A stretch of 64,000 bases of DNA from Pelolinea sp. (lineage in GTDB: Bacteria; Chloroflexota; Anaerolineae; Anaerolineales; Anaerolineaceae). A program made the translations under genes and the position numbers. The notes beneath the pieces were generated by a model. It was not told where the DNA came from and did no database searches. It was given only the letters and a program-made list of their open reading frames with translations. The stretch covers positions 62,001 through 126,000 of the forward strand of contig JAAZOD010000020.1 of assembly GCA_012797975.1 (NCBI GenBank), written 5' to 3'. Position 1 is the stretch's first letter, and each line of letters opens with the position of its first letter. Positions 24,214-32,263 of this stretch are shown here, in pieces.

Positions 24214-24981
24214 ATGCTATCGGATGAACGACGGGCGGCCTTGATCAATCAATTGCGCGAAAGCGGATATGTTCAAGCAGCGCAGATGGCGCAGAAATTA
24301 CAGGTGTCCACCGCCACCATCCGGCGCGATCTGGCCGAACTTGAGCAGGAAGGATTTTGCACCCGAACGCATGGGGGAGCGGTGCGCTCTTCACAAGGCA
24401 CCACCCTCGAACTGCCCTACGAAGTGAAGAAACAGAAGTTCGTTCTCGAAAAAGAACAGATCGCCCGCGAGGCGCTCAAGCTAGTCGAGGATGGCGATAC
24501 ATTGATCCTGGACTCCGGCTCCACCACTTATGCGCTGGCCAGGTTGCTGACCGAGAAACAGCGGCTGACGGTGGTAACCAACGACCTGCAGATTGCCACC
24601 TTGCTGGCTTCGAACCCGGCCATCCATCTGGTCTGCACCGGTGGAATTGCCCGGCCGCATGTGTTCACCTTGCTGGGAGCTGATGTGGTTGAGTTCATCC
24701 AAAAACTCAAGGTGGATAAAACTTTCCTCGGAGCCGATGCGATCCATACGGATGGATCCATTGGCAATGTGAACATCGAAGAAGTGGCGATCAAGCAAGC
24801 CATGATGAAAGCCGCGTCTTCCGTGATCTTGCTGGCGGACTCCTCGAAATTTTCCATGACCGGATTTGCCAGAGTGGGTACTTTTTCGGATGTGGATGTG
24901 CTGATCACCGATGCCGGTTGCCCGGAAAAAATGAAAGCAATGATCCGGGATGCCCACAGAAAATTGATCATTGCCCGGTAA
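24214..24981 (+). CDS. DeoR-family sugar-metabolism repressor
   Basis: A 255-residue regulator with the N-terminal DeoR helix-turn-helix (about 6-57: RRAALINQLRESGYVQAA, then STATIRRDLAELEQEGF) and the DeoR sensor domain (ISOCOT fold). The latter shows DGDTLILDSGSTTYALA, TVVTNDLQIATLL, CTGGIARP, DKTFLGADAI, and ILLADSSKF. Such proteins sense phosphorylated sugars. The convergent btpA-family gene carries a matching operator, so btpA is the proposed target. The pairing recalls the E. coli sgc locus, where a DeoR-type gene (sgcR) and a BtpA-family gene (sgcQ) occur together. Confidence 0.92.
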   Translation: MLSDERRAALINQLRESGYVQAAQMAQKLQVSTATIRRDLAELEQEGFCTRTHGGAVRSSQGTTLELPYEVKKQKFVLEKEQIAREALKLVEDGDTLILDSGSTTYALARLLTEKQRLTVVTNDLQIATLLASNPAIHLVCTGGIARPHVFTLLGADVVEFIQKLKVDKTFLGADAIHTDGSIGNVNIEEVAIKQAMMKAASSVILLADSSKFSMTGFARVGTFSDVDVLITDAGCPEKMKAMIRDAHRKLIIAR

Positions 24982-25063
24982 GGTGAATGGTCCTTGCCAA
25001 TCAAACAGCACAACTTGAGCGGAATCCAGATTATGCTGTTCGAAGAGGTATGGAAAATTAATA

Positions 25064-25882
25064 TTAAAAATTTTTGCGAAAGTCTTTTACCTTATCCATA
25101 AAAGCTTTCACCCGCTTTTTATCCACCGCATTCTGAAAAACCCCATCTATTTTAAAGGTGGTTGCCACCACCGCGCCATCGGCAATGCCAAGCTGTTCTT
25201 CGACGTTTTCCAACCGCACACCGGTGTTGGCAAAGACCACCGTATCGGGTACGGCATCTTTCACCAGTTTCAAGGTGGCTGTATCGGTCTGCATACCGGC
25301 GGTCAAACCGGAAACACACAAAGCGTCGGGCAAATGGTTGAAGACGGTCGAGCGGGCCACTTCGCGGATGTCGCGCGGGGCAAGGTAACGCGCCGCTTCG
25401 GGAACAATATTGAACAGCAGCTTTACATTCTCTGCGCCGAGGGCGTGCTGGTGCCGGATCACCTCGCCGCAGTTGGTGTTCCATAAGCCGAAATCGCTGG
25501 CGTATACTCCCGAAAAGATCTCGCGCACGAACCTGGCATCCACTGCTGCAGCAAGGTCGAGGGATGCAAAGGGGTCCCACAGCACATTCACACCATAAGG
25601 AACGGTAATCTCTGACATCAGTTCGCCGATGACGCGTGCCATGGCTGCCGTGGTTTCGGGTTTCACCTTCAACAGGTAGGGGAGACTGAACTCGTTGGAA
25701 AACATGATGCCGTCCACACCACCCTCTTGCAGGGCCACCAGGTCCGCCCTGGCAAGCTGGACGACCCTCTCCATCCCTGCGGATCTATCAAAACCGGGGT
25801 CGCCCGGCATGGCCTGCAGGTGACACATGGCAATGATCGGTTTGGGGGTGTGAAAGATACTTTCAGTCCAATATGTTTTCAT
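25064..25882 (-). CDS. BtpA/SgcQ family protein (TIM-barrel, putative nucleoside/sugar-phosphate-related enzyme)
   Basis: A 272-residue protein of the BtpA family: IAMCHLQAMPGDPGFD near the N-terminus, EGGVDGIMFSNEFSLPY, VPYGVNVLWDPFASLDLA, CVSGLTAGMQTD, FANTGVRLENV, and a C-terminal VATTFKIDG. The founding member, cyanobacterial BtpA, affects photosystem I stability, but most members in heterotrophs sit with sugar genes and look like TIM-barrel enzymes of unknown reaction. The ATG at 25882 has a GAGG ribosome-binding site; the longer frame up to 25969 runs through the candidate operator and is not used. It converges on deoR. Confidence 0.82.
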   Translation of the reverse strand: MKTYWTESIFHTPKPIIAMCHLQAMPGDPGFDRSAGMERVVQLARADLVALQEGGVDGIMFSNEFSLPYLLKVKPETTAAMARVIGELMSEITVPYGVNVLWDPFASLDLAAAVDARFVREIFSGVYASDFGLWNTNCGEVIRHQHALGAENVKLLFNIVPEAARYLAPRDIREVARSTVFNHLPDALCVSGLTAGMQTDTATLKLVKDAVPDTVVFANTGVRLENVEEQLGIADGAVVATTFKIDGVFQNAVDKKRVKAFMDKVKDFRKNF

Positions 25883-25922
25883 CGTAACCTCGCTTTGAAT
25901 CGCAAAATCTCTAGCAGAAGCA

Positions 25923-25956
25923 TGCAATAATGAACAAATTAATGTAATATATTGCA
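25923..25956. promoter_or_regulatory. Candidate DeoR operator upstream of btpA
   Basis: Read on the plus strand: TGCAA (25923-25927), N6, ACAAA (25934-25938), N13, TTGCA (25952-25956). The outer arms extend to TGCAATA and TATTGCA. It lies between the btpA -10 box and its ATG. Confidence 0.6.
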
Positions 25957-25967
25957 CAATAACAAAC

Positions 25968-25976
25968 ATTATATCA
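25968..25976 (-). promoter_or_regulatory. Extended -10 promoter element of btpA
   Basis: On the minus strand TG-A-TATAAT, a perfect extended -10 element. No clear -35 box is seen, which is typical for extended -10 promoters. The transcript would start near 25961, just before the candidate operator. Confidence 0.65.
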
Positions 25977-26047
25977 TGCAGGCCGCCGCGGAAATTTCAG
26001 CCAACGAACCAGCAGGGTTGCCGATTTTCAATATCGGAAATATGTTC

Positions 26048-26053
26048 TATAAT
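26048..26053 (+). promoter_or_regulatory. -10 box (TATAAT) of rarA
   Basis: TATAAT 22 nt before the rarA ATG at 26076. A small inverted repeat CCGAT-N7-ATCGG lies just upstream (about 26021-26037). No convincing -35 box. Confidence 0.5.
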
Positions 26054-26075
26054 AAGAATCACAGGGAATGGAACC

Positions 26076-27437
26076 ATGGACCTATTTGATTATCAGTTGG
26101 ATGTAAATTTGAGCAGTCAGGCGCCTCTGGCAGCACGAATGCGGCCGCGCACTTTCGCTGAATTCTTCGGCCAGGAACATATCGTCGGTGAAGGTAAGAT
26201 GCTGCAGCGTGCGGTCATGGCTGACCGGCTCTTTTCCTCGATTATCCTATGGGGTCCGCCCGGCACGGGCAAGACCACCCTGGCTCAGATCATTGCCAAT
26301 TACAGCAAATCCTATTTTGTATCCATCTCCGCGGTCATGGCCGGAAAAGCAGAATTAAAAACGGTCATGGATGAAGCACTGGAGCGGCGCCGCCTTTACA
26401 ATAAACGCACCATCCTGTTCGTGGATGAAGTCCATCGCTGGAACCGGGCGCAGCAAGATGCCCTGCTGCCGAACATTGAAAATGGGCTGATCATTTTGAT
26501 CGGTGCGACCACACAGAATCCTTATTTCGATGTGATCCCGGCCCTTGTTTCGCGCTCGCGGGTCTTTTCCTTGAAACCATTGGATGAGCCTGCGCTGGCA
26601 TCCATTTTGAACAATGCGCTGCAGGATAAGGAACGCGGCTATGGAAACATCCCGATCGATCTGGATGGCGATGCCCGCGATCACCTTATCCAGATCTGCG
26701 GAGGAGATGCGCGCAATCTATTGAACGCGTTGGAGTTGGCTGTGGAAAGCACGCCCAAGGGAGAAGATGGGCACATCCATATTTCCCTGCAAGATGCGCA
26801 GGAGTCCATCCAAAAACGTGCGGTGCGCTATGACCATGATGCCGATGAACATTACGATACCATCTCCGCCTTCATTAAATCCGTACGCGGTTCCGATGCG
26901 GATGCCGCCCTGTACTGGCTGGCGAAGATGTTATACGCAGGGGAAGATCCGCGCTTCATCCTGCGCCGGCTGCTGATATTGGCCGGAGAAGACATTGGGC
27001 TAGCCGACCCCCAGGCACTGCAAATAGCGGCTTCGGCGGCGTATGCGTTTGAATATGTGGGTTTGCCGGAGGGGGTGTTCCCCATCGTGGAAGCTACGCT
27101 CTACCTGGCAACCGCCCCCAAATCGAATTCTGCTCTGGGATATTTCACCGCCTTGAAGGAGATCGAACAGAACGGAGCGCAACCCGTTCCCACCCATCTC
27201 ATGGATAGCAGCCGTGACAGCAAAGCGTTTGGGCACGGGCAAGGATACCAATACCCGCATGAGTTTGCGGATCATTTTGTGGCTCAGCAGTATCTGCCCA
27301 GTGCACTGGTCGGCAGAACTTTTTACCAGCCCTCCGAGCAGGGCAGAGAAAAAACCGTGTCGGAAAATGTGGCCAAATGGCGGGAGATCCAGGCGCGTGT
27401 CTTGAAAGAACAATTTTCCAAAAAACCGAATCCATAA
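26076..27437 (+). CDS. rarA: Replication-associated recombination protein A (MgsA/RarA AAA+ ATPase)
   Basis: A 453-residue AAA+ protein acting at stalled replication forks, related to the clamp loader and to eukaryotic WRNIP1. The N-terminus ARMRPRTFAEFFGQEHIVG is diagnostic, Walker A is GPPGTGKTT (Gly60 on), Walker B is TILFVDEVHRWNRAQQDALLP, sensor 1 is LIGATTQNP, and the C-terminal MgsA/RarA tetramerisation region (EDIGLADPQALQIA and later YPHEFADHFVAQQYLP) is complete. Length is normal. It ends one base before the convergent rdgB gene. Confidence 0.94.
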   Translation: MDLFDYQLDVNLSSQAPLAARMRPRTFAEFFGQEHIVGEGKMLQRAVMADRLFSSIILWGPPGTGKTTLAQIIANYSKSYFVSISAVMAGKAELKTVMDEALERRRLYNKRTILFVDEVHRWNRAQQDALLPNIENGLIILIGATTQNPYFDVIPALVSRSRVFSLKPLDEPALASILNNALQDKERGYGNIPIDLDGDARDHLIQICGGDARNLLNALELAVESTPKGEDGHIHISLQDAQESIQKRAVRYDHDADEHYDTISAFIKSVRGSDADAALYWLAKMLYAGEDPRFILRRLLILAGEDIGLADPQALQIAASAAYAFEYVGLPEGVFPIVEATLYLATAPKSNSALGYFTALKEIEQNGAQPVPTHLMDSSRDSKAFGHGQGYQYPHEFADHFVAQQYLPSALVGRTFYQPSEQGREKTVSENVAKWREIQARVLKEQFSKKPNP

Positions 27438-27438
27438 T

Positions 27439-28023
27439 TTAGTATTGAAGATAGGGGATCAGGGCCTGCACAGCTTTTGCACGATGACTGATGCCGTTTT
27501 TTTCCAATAAATTCAATTCGGCCATGGTTTTTTGCGTGCCGGTCACCAGGAAGATGGCGTCATATCCAAAGCCATACTCGCCACGTTCTTCGGGGATGAT
27601 CTCCCCCGTACATTCCCCCTGCATCGAGCGGAGAGGTTTTCCGGGGATGGCCAGCGTGGCGACGCAAATGAAACGGGCTTTCCACGGGCGGGGATGGACG
27701 GATAATTTTTCCAATAACAGCTTGCGACGATCGCGATCGGTGGCATGCGCGGAATTCACAAAACGCGCGGAGCGGACGCCGGGAAGTCCTCCCAACGCCT
27801 CCACTTCCAGGCCGGTATCATCGGAAAGAACGGGCAGCCGGCTGGCCTGACTGAACGCCAGCGCCTTGAGCTCGGCATTCTCGCGATAGGTGGACCCGGT
27901 TTCATCCACATCCAACTCCAGCCCGATATCGGCCGGCGTAAGGAGTTCCACGTTCGCTTGCGAGAGCAAACTGCTGATCTCTGTAATTTTTCCGGGGTTG
28001 GTGGTTGCAATTAGAAGTTTCAT
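27439..28023 (-). CDS. rdgB: XTP/dITP diphosphatase (RdgB/HAM1 family)
   Basis: A 194-residue housekeeping pyrophosphatase that removes ITP, dITP and XTP from the nucleotide pool. It opens with the family motif IATTNPGKITEI, continues with SDDTGLEVEALGGLPGVRSARF, and ends with YGFGYDAIFLV and MAELNLLEKNGISHRAKA. The ATG at 28023 follows AAGG at slightly long spacing. It is divergent from the yceD-rpoD operon and convergent with rarA. Confidence 0.93.
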   Translation of the reverse strand: MKLLIATTNPGKITEISSLLSQANVELLTPADIGLELDVDETGSTYRENAELKALAFSQASRLPVLSDDTGLEVEALGGLPGVRSARFVNSAHATDRDRRKLLLEKLSVHPRPWKARFICVATLAIPGKPLRSMQGECTGEIIPEERGEYGFGYDAIFLVTGTQKTMAELNLLEKNGISHRAKAVQALIPYLQY

Positions 28024-28064
28024 TGAATTTCTACCTTAATAATTATGAATAATATCATAAAAAC

Positions 28065-28093
28065 TTGACCCTGTAGAACTGGCGTGCTATAAT
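28065..28093 (+). promoter_or_regulatory. Sigma-70 type promoter of the yceD-rpoD operon
   Basis: TTGACC (28065-28070), 17 nt spacer, TATAAT (28088-28093). Near-perfect, as expected for a gene pair that makes the housekeeping sigma factor. Confidence 0.85.
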
Positions 28094-28125
28094 CGACCAA
28101 GCATCAATATTTTAATGGATTACTA

Positions 28126-28605
28126 GTGAATCAACCCCGCAGACCTTTTCGAATCAATGTCGGTTTTCTTATTAATCAACCCATTGGCTTCAGTCGCGAA
28201 ATCCCTTTTTCCCTTGAAGCCTATCAATTTCCAAATGGTGGGAAAACCGAAACCCTATCTGGAACGATCACACTCATCCGCACCCAGACGGGTATCCAAG
28301 CTGTGATGGATTTTTCTGCGCTGGTGGATGCCCAATGCGTTCGCTGCTTGGAAGGGTTCAAACAACCCCTGCATACCAATTTTCAAGAACTGTATACCTT
28401 TTCTCTCGAGTCAATTTCGGAAGACGAAGAAACAATCCCCGAAGATGGATATCTCGATTTCGAAGAAGCCATCAATGATTATATATTTCTTGAATATCCC
28501 ATCAATCCGCTCTGCAAACCGGATTGCCGTGGTTTGTGCATGATCTGTGGGCAGAATTTGAACATCGGTCCTTGTGAACATATAGCGAATAAAGCAACCG
28601 AGTAG
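28126..28605 (+). CDS. YceD family (DUF177) protein
   Basis: A 159-residue DUF177 protein. Members are linked to 23S rRNA maturation or ribosome assembly and in most bacteria lie directly before rpmF (ribosomal protein L32). Two Cys groups are seen: CVRCLEGF in the middle and CKPDCRGLCMICGQNLN near the C-terminus, a probable zinc site. The start is a GTG at 28126, about 25 nt after the expected transcription start; no in-frame ATG is better placed. Here rpoD, not rpmF, follows 42 nt downstream. Confidence 0.82.
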   Translation: MNQPRRPFRINVGFLINQPIGFSREIPFSLEAYQFPNGGKTETLSGTITLIRTQTGIQAVMDFSALVDAQCVRCLEGFKQPLHTNFQELYTFSLESISEDEETIPEDGYLDFEEAINDYIFLEYPINPLCKPDCRGLCMICGQNLNIGPCEHIANKATE

Positions 28606-28647
28606 ACTCCGATAAAAGCGGAGATGAATTCTTGTGGGAGGTTTTCG

Positions 28648-29826
28648 TTGTCTTACGATGAACAAAAAATAAAAGACGACATCCTTGAAATCCTTCTGGA
28701 GCAGTCCGAAACCCATGATGAATTATCGGTGGAAGATATTTATAACGCGCTTCCAGATACGGAAGAATTTGACCAGGAATTCATTTATGAAATCATCGGA
28801 GAACTGCGCAAGCAGGGGGTGGAGATCACAGAAGAAGAAGGGGACGCGACCATAGACGATGATGAGATTCCCATGACCGACATGGATCCCTACGCCGGCT
28901 TGGGGCACATCTCAAGCGACGATACCATCTCTCTATATCTGCGGGAGATGTCACGCGTCCCTCTGCTGGATAGCCGTGAGGAGATTGCGCTGGCAATCCG
29001 GATCGAAAATGGAAAAGCAGCGCAAATTGAATTGGGCAAGTTAAACGGAAATGCCACACCTCAACAAAAGCAGGAACTCGAAAAAGTCGTAGACAATGGA
29101 AAAGAAGCGCGTGCTCACCTCATCAAAGCCAACACACGCCTGGTGGTTAGCATTGCCAAACGCTACACGAACCGGGGCGTACCGTTCCTGGACCTGATTC
29201 AGGAGGGCAACCTGGGGCTGATGAAAGCGGTGGAGAAATTTGATTACACCAAGGGCTTTCGTTTCTCCACCTATGCCACCTGGTGGATCCGCCAGACCAT
29301 CACGCGCGCCATTGCGGACCAGGGTCGCACCATCCGTGTGCCGGTGCATATGGTTGACCGCATACGCCAGATGTACAAACAAATTCATGAACTGGAGCAG
29401 AACCTGGGAAGAACTCCAACCATCGATGAACTTTCCAAGGCGATGAGGATCGATAAACAAAAAGTATCCTGGATGCTGCGCGTTTCCTGGCTGCCGCTTT
29501 CACTGGAAAGTCCGATCAACGACGATGAAGATGAATCGGAACTGGGCCATTTTATCGAGGATAAAGAAACACCCACTCCCATTCAATCCGTCTATTCAAA
29601 ACTGCTCAAAGAAAAGGTCAATGACGTGCTTGATACGTTGCCCTGCCGAGAAGCCCGCATCTTAAAATTGCGCTTTGGGCTGGAAGATGGAAAATTCTAT
29701 ACGCTTGAAGAGGTCGGAAAGAAGTTTGGCCTTACCCGTGAACGGATCCGACAGTTGGAGACGAAAGCCCTGCGCCGGCTGCGCCAGCCGCAAAAATCAC
29801 AGCAGCTTCGCGATTACCGGCAATAA
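28648..29826 (+). CDS. rpoD: RNA polymerase primary sigma factor
   Basis: A 392-residue sigma-70 group 1-type factor. A shortened region 1.1 (about 1-80, acidic, with [15 protein letters not shown]) precedes region 1.2 ([16 protein letters not shown]), region 2 ([46 protein letters not shown]), region 3 ([14 protein letters not shown]) and region 4 with [20 protein letters not shown]. The RVPVHM and [13 protein letters not shown] blocks mark a housekeeping-type sigma. I prefer the TTG at 28648, six bases after TGGGAGG; the in-frame ATG at 28624 has its purines directly abutting the start and no proper spacing. It sits in an operon with yceD. Confidence 0.93.
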   Translation: MSYDEQKIKDDILEILLEQSETHDELSVEDIYNALPDTEEFDQEFIYEIIGELRKQGVEITEEEGDATIDDDEIPMTDMDPYAGLGHISSDDTISLYLREMSRVPLLDSREEIALAIRIENGKAAQIELGKLNGNATPQQKQELEKVVDNGKEARAHLIKANTRLVVSIAKRYTNRGVPFLDLIQEGNLGLMKAVEKFDYTKGFRFSTYATWWIRQTITRAIADQGRTIRVPVHMVDRIRQMYKQIHELEQNLGRTPTIDELSKAMRIDKQKVSWMLRVSWLPLSLESPINDDEDESELGHFIEDKETPTPIQSVYSKLLKEKVNDVLDTLPCREARILKLRFGLEDGKFYTLEEVGKKFGLTRERIRQLETKALRRLRQPQKSQQLRDYRQ

Positions 29827-29831
29827 GATCT

Positions 29832-30593
29832 TCAGGATTTGAAAAAATCTAACAAATACCCCTCAACCATTTCGGGATACTCCCAGATGAAAAGATGGCC
29901 TGCATGTGCCAGCGTTTTAACGGACGAGGTGCTGAAATGGTCGATCATATCCTGTTTTTGTACGGGATTGCTGAAGGGGTCGTTCTCCCCCAACAGGAAC
30001 AGGGCCGGAACCGTACATTTTCTTTCAGGATAGACAGGGCAGTACTGGTGGGTGATCAACAGGTCGTTTTTCAACGTTTCCCGGTCTGCATGAAAGAGCG
30101 GTTCACCGACCTTCCCTTTTTGCGCTTCTGAAAAGCCGGTTTGGAAAAGTTTCTGGGTGAAACCCTGCACCCAGTCAAACCGATTAACTTGTCCTGGAAG
30201 CGCTTGTTCGTAAAATTCCTCGAAGACCGGATCCGGTGTGTATGCCAGCAATGCGATTTGGGCACAGAAAGCCGGATTTTGGAACAGTATCTGCAAAACG
30301 ATGGCTGACCCCATGGAATACCCGACCAGGTTGGCTTTTTCGATGCCTAAAGAATCCAAGAAGACTTGAAGGTCCAGCGCATATTCTTCAATGGAATTCA
30401 ATTCTTTCTTCGCCGATTTGCCGTGATTGGGCAAATCGATCGCGAAGATATGCCTGCCGGGGAGATGCCGGATGCCGGACGGCCATCCCAGGTGGGAACT
30501 GCCGGCTCCATGCACCAGGATGATTGGGAGCGAGTCTGCATCCTGCGGTTTGACTTCCTGATAGGCAACTCCATTTTGAAAAGAAAGCGCCAT
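29832..30593 (-). CDS. Alpha/beta-fold hydrolase
   Basis: A 253-residue cytoplasmic hydrolase. The oxyanion loop is LVHGAGSSHLGW, the nucleophile is Ser93 in LVGYSMGSA, the acid is probably the Asp in LLGENDPF, and the His is in LAHAGHLFIWE. Substrate unknown; it could be an esterase, lipase or C-C hydrolase. The ATG lies 5 nt past the elp3 stop, so it is in the elp3 operon. It converges on rpoD with only a 5-nt gap and no obvious terminator. Confidence 0.87.
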   Translation of the reverse strand: MALSFQNGVAYQEVKPQDADSLPIILVHGAGSSHLGWPSGIRHLPGRHIFAIDLPNHGKSAKKELNSIEEYALDLQVFLDSLGIEKANLVGYSMGSAIVLQILFQNPAFCAQIALLAYTPDPVFEEFYEQALPGQVNRFDWVQGFTQKLFQTGFSEAQKGKVGEPLFHADRETLKNDLLITHQYCPVYPERKCTVPALFLLGENDPFSNPVQKQDMIDHFSTSSVKTLAHAGHLFIWEYPEMVEGYLLDFFKS

Positions 30594-30598
30594 GGCTG

Positions 30599-32224
30599 CT
30601 ATAGTGGGCGGATCATGTACAGGTCTCCACCCGTGAATCCTCTTTCCAGATAATATTGATGGGTGCCGATGGCTGCGATGACCGCCAGCTTGTTAATATC
30701 CCGAGCACAACAGAGTTCCACCGCTTTTTCGATCAGACGGCTCCCCAGCCCAACATGCTGGGCAGCGCCCGATTTTTCCGCACCAAACTGCAGTGATTGG
30801 CCGTAAATGTGCACTTCCCGAATGATGGCGCAGCCGTGCAATTCGGGGATTCGTTGAGCGACCTGCTGGTAGATTTGCTTTCCTTTTTCTGTGGAAAGGT
30901 CGGGGAATGAGAGCCGTAAATAACCGGCCAGATGATCATCGGGAGTGCGGTAATGCAGAAAGTGTTCTTCGGAATATGGAGGGCGGTAAACCAGATCGTT
31001 CAATTCCAGAGTATTTTCCTCCACCAATTTCCCGCGGATCTCACGGCAGCGGATACAGCGGCATTGTTCACCACGGGCCGCCAGTTCGCGCTGCACGTCC
31101 TGCCGTAAACTGGATCGTTTATTACCGTCAATAATATAAGTGGAGGGGATATCACGGATGATGCGGTTCACCCGGCAATATTCCGGAATGCCGGGTTTGA
31201 TATCTGCAATAAGCCGGACCAATTCCTGGGTTGTGTAGGGCTTATACGCCCCCTGCAACCAATACTGGTAAAGCTGACTGCTTTCGATCAATTGGGTTGG
31301 ATAGATCTTGATCTCATCCGGGCAGTAGCCGCCTTCCCACATCTTCACAAAATCTGCCCGGTCTGAGACAAGGGTTGCCCCCAGCAGGTTGGGCATCCAG
31401 TGCATGACGATCTTGAAGCCAGCCGCGCGCAGCATAGAGACCGCCTGCAAGGTGACCTCTGCGGTATGTCCGCGTTGGTTCTTTTCCAAAATCTCATCAT
31501 TGAAACTCTGTGCACCGATCTGCACTTTGGTGACGCCCATGCGGCGCATTCCGGCCAGCACGGCAGGGTCAATGGTGTCGGGGCGTGTTTCCACCACCAG
31601 CCCAACATTCCGCCGCGCGCTGGTCTGATTGACAACCTGCGCTTCTTCCAAGGTGGCTGAATCCGTACCATTCATGGCGTCCAGACAGCGTTGAATGAAC
31701 CAGGCCTGATACTCCTCAGGATATGCGGTCCATGACCCGCCCAAAATGAGCAGTTCGATCTTGCTGGTGGGATGGCCGATTGCATCGTACGAAGCCAGGC
31801 GGGAGGACACCTGCAGGTAGGGATCGAATTGATTTTCAAATGCCCGCGCCGCACCAGGTTCTTCGCGCAGGTAACTTTTGGGCAGCTCCTTGTCATCCGG
31901 GCAAAAGATGCAATCACCGGGGCAGGGATACGGTTTGGTCAACACGGTGACCGTGGTGACACCGGATAAGGAACGGATCGGCTTCATGCGGATGCGGGTC
32001 AGGAATACAGGATCGTTTTGATAAGTTCCATCCTGCACCAGCTCCTGGTAGCGAGCGACAAGCGCATGTTTGGCGATATACCCCCCTGCCTTCAGCGGGT
32101 AAGTATGAATGGCTTTCATAACCGGAGTTCCGGCAATGATCTCATCCAATACCAGTTTGGCAATGGATCTTTCTTCATCAGTATACTGCTTGGCTTCGCG
32201 CCAGGCCTGTTTAGTTTTTTTCAT
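30599..32224 (-). CDS. Elp3 family tRNA uridine(34) acetyl/carboxymethyl-modifying enzyme
   Basis: A 541-residue stand-alone Elp3. The radical SAM part has the cluster motif PYPCPGDCIFCPDD (Cys101, Cys105, Cys108), followed by LLILGGSWTAYP, LVVETRPDTIDPAVLAGMRRMGVTKVQIGAQS and HWMPNLLGAT. Then come a Cys-rich RCIRCREIRG segment and a C-terminal GNAT-type acetyltransferase domain with QHVGLGSRLIEKAVELC and GTHQYYLERGF. In archaea and eukaryotes Elp3 starts cm5U34 formation in tRNA using acetyl-CoA; bacterial Elp3 is rare, and the Dehalococcoides enzyme is a studied example. It is divergent from the methyltransferase gene and co-transcribed with the alpha/beta hydrolase. Confidence 0.93.
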   Translation of the reverse strand: MKKTKQAWREAKQYTDEERSIAKLVLDEIIAGTPVMKAIHTYPLKAGGYIAKHALVARYQELVQDGTYQNDPVFLTRIRMKPIRSLSGVTTVTVLTKPYPCPGDCIFCPDDKELPKSYLREEPGAARAFENQFDPYLQVSSRLASYDAIGHPTSKIELLILGGSWTAYPEEYQAWFIQRCLDAMNGTDSATLEEAQVVNQTSARRNVGLVVETRPDTIDPAVLAGMRRMGVTKVQIGAQSFNDEILEKNQRGHTAEVTLQAVSMLRAAGFKIVMHWMPNLLGATLVSDRADFVKMWEGGYCPDEIKIYPTQLIESSQLYQYWLQGAYKPYTTQELVRLIADIKPGIPEYCRVNRIIRDIPSTYIIDGNKRSSLRQDVQRELAARGEQCRCIRCREIRGKLVEENTLELNDLVYRPPYSEEHFLHYRTPDDHLAGYLRLSFPDLSTEKGKQIYQQVAQRIPELHGCAIIREVHIYGQSLQFGAEKSGAAQHVGLGSRLIEKAVELCCARDINKLAVIAAIGTHQYYLERGFTGGDLYMIRPL

Positions 32225-32248
32225 TTTTCGTCACTGGTCCCGCGATAC

Positions 32249-32256
32249 ACTATAAT
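32249..32256. promoter_or_regulatory. Overlapping divergent -10 boxes between elp3 and the methyltransferase gene
   Basis: Plus strand TATAAT (32251-32256) lies 7 nt before the methyltransferase ATG at 32264. Minus strand TATAGT (32254-32249) lies 24 nt before the elp3 ATG at 32224. The two boxes share four bases, so both promoters may not be occupied at once. No good -35 boxes are seen. Confidence 0.5.
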
Positions 32257-32263
32257 GACCATT

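Noticed and set aside
25004-25040. AACAGCA / TGCTGTT inverted repeat between deoR and btpA 3' ends
   Set aside because: Seven-base arms 23 nt apart without a T-run; too weak to call a terminator.
28624-28647. ATG at 28624 as the rpoD start
   Set aside because: GGAG abuts the ATG with no spacer, while the TTG at 28648 has TGGGAGG at six bases. The extra eight residues are not typical of the family.
32018-32263. Upstream extension of the methyltransferase frame
   Set aside because: It lies entirely within the elp3 coding region and promoter; the TATAAT box places the start at 32264.
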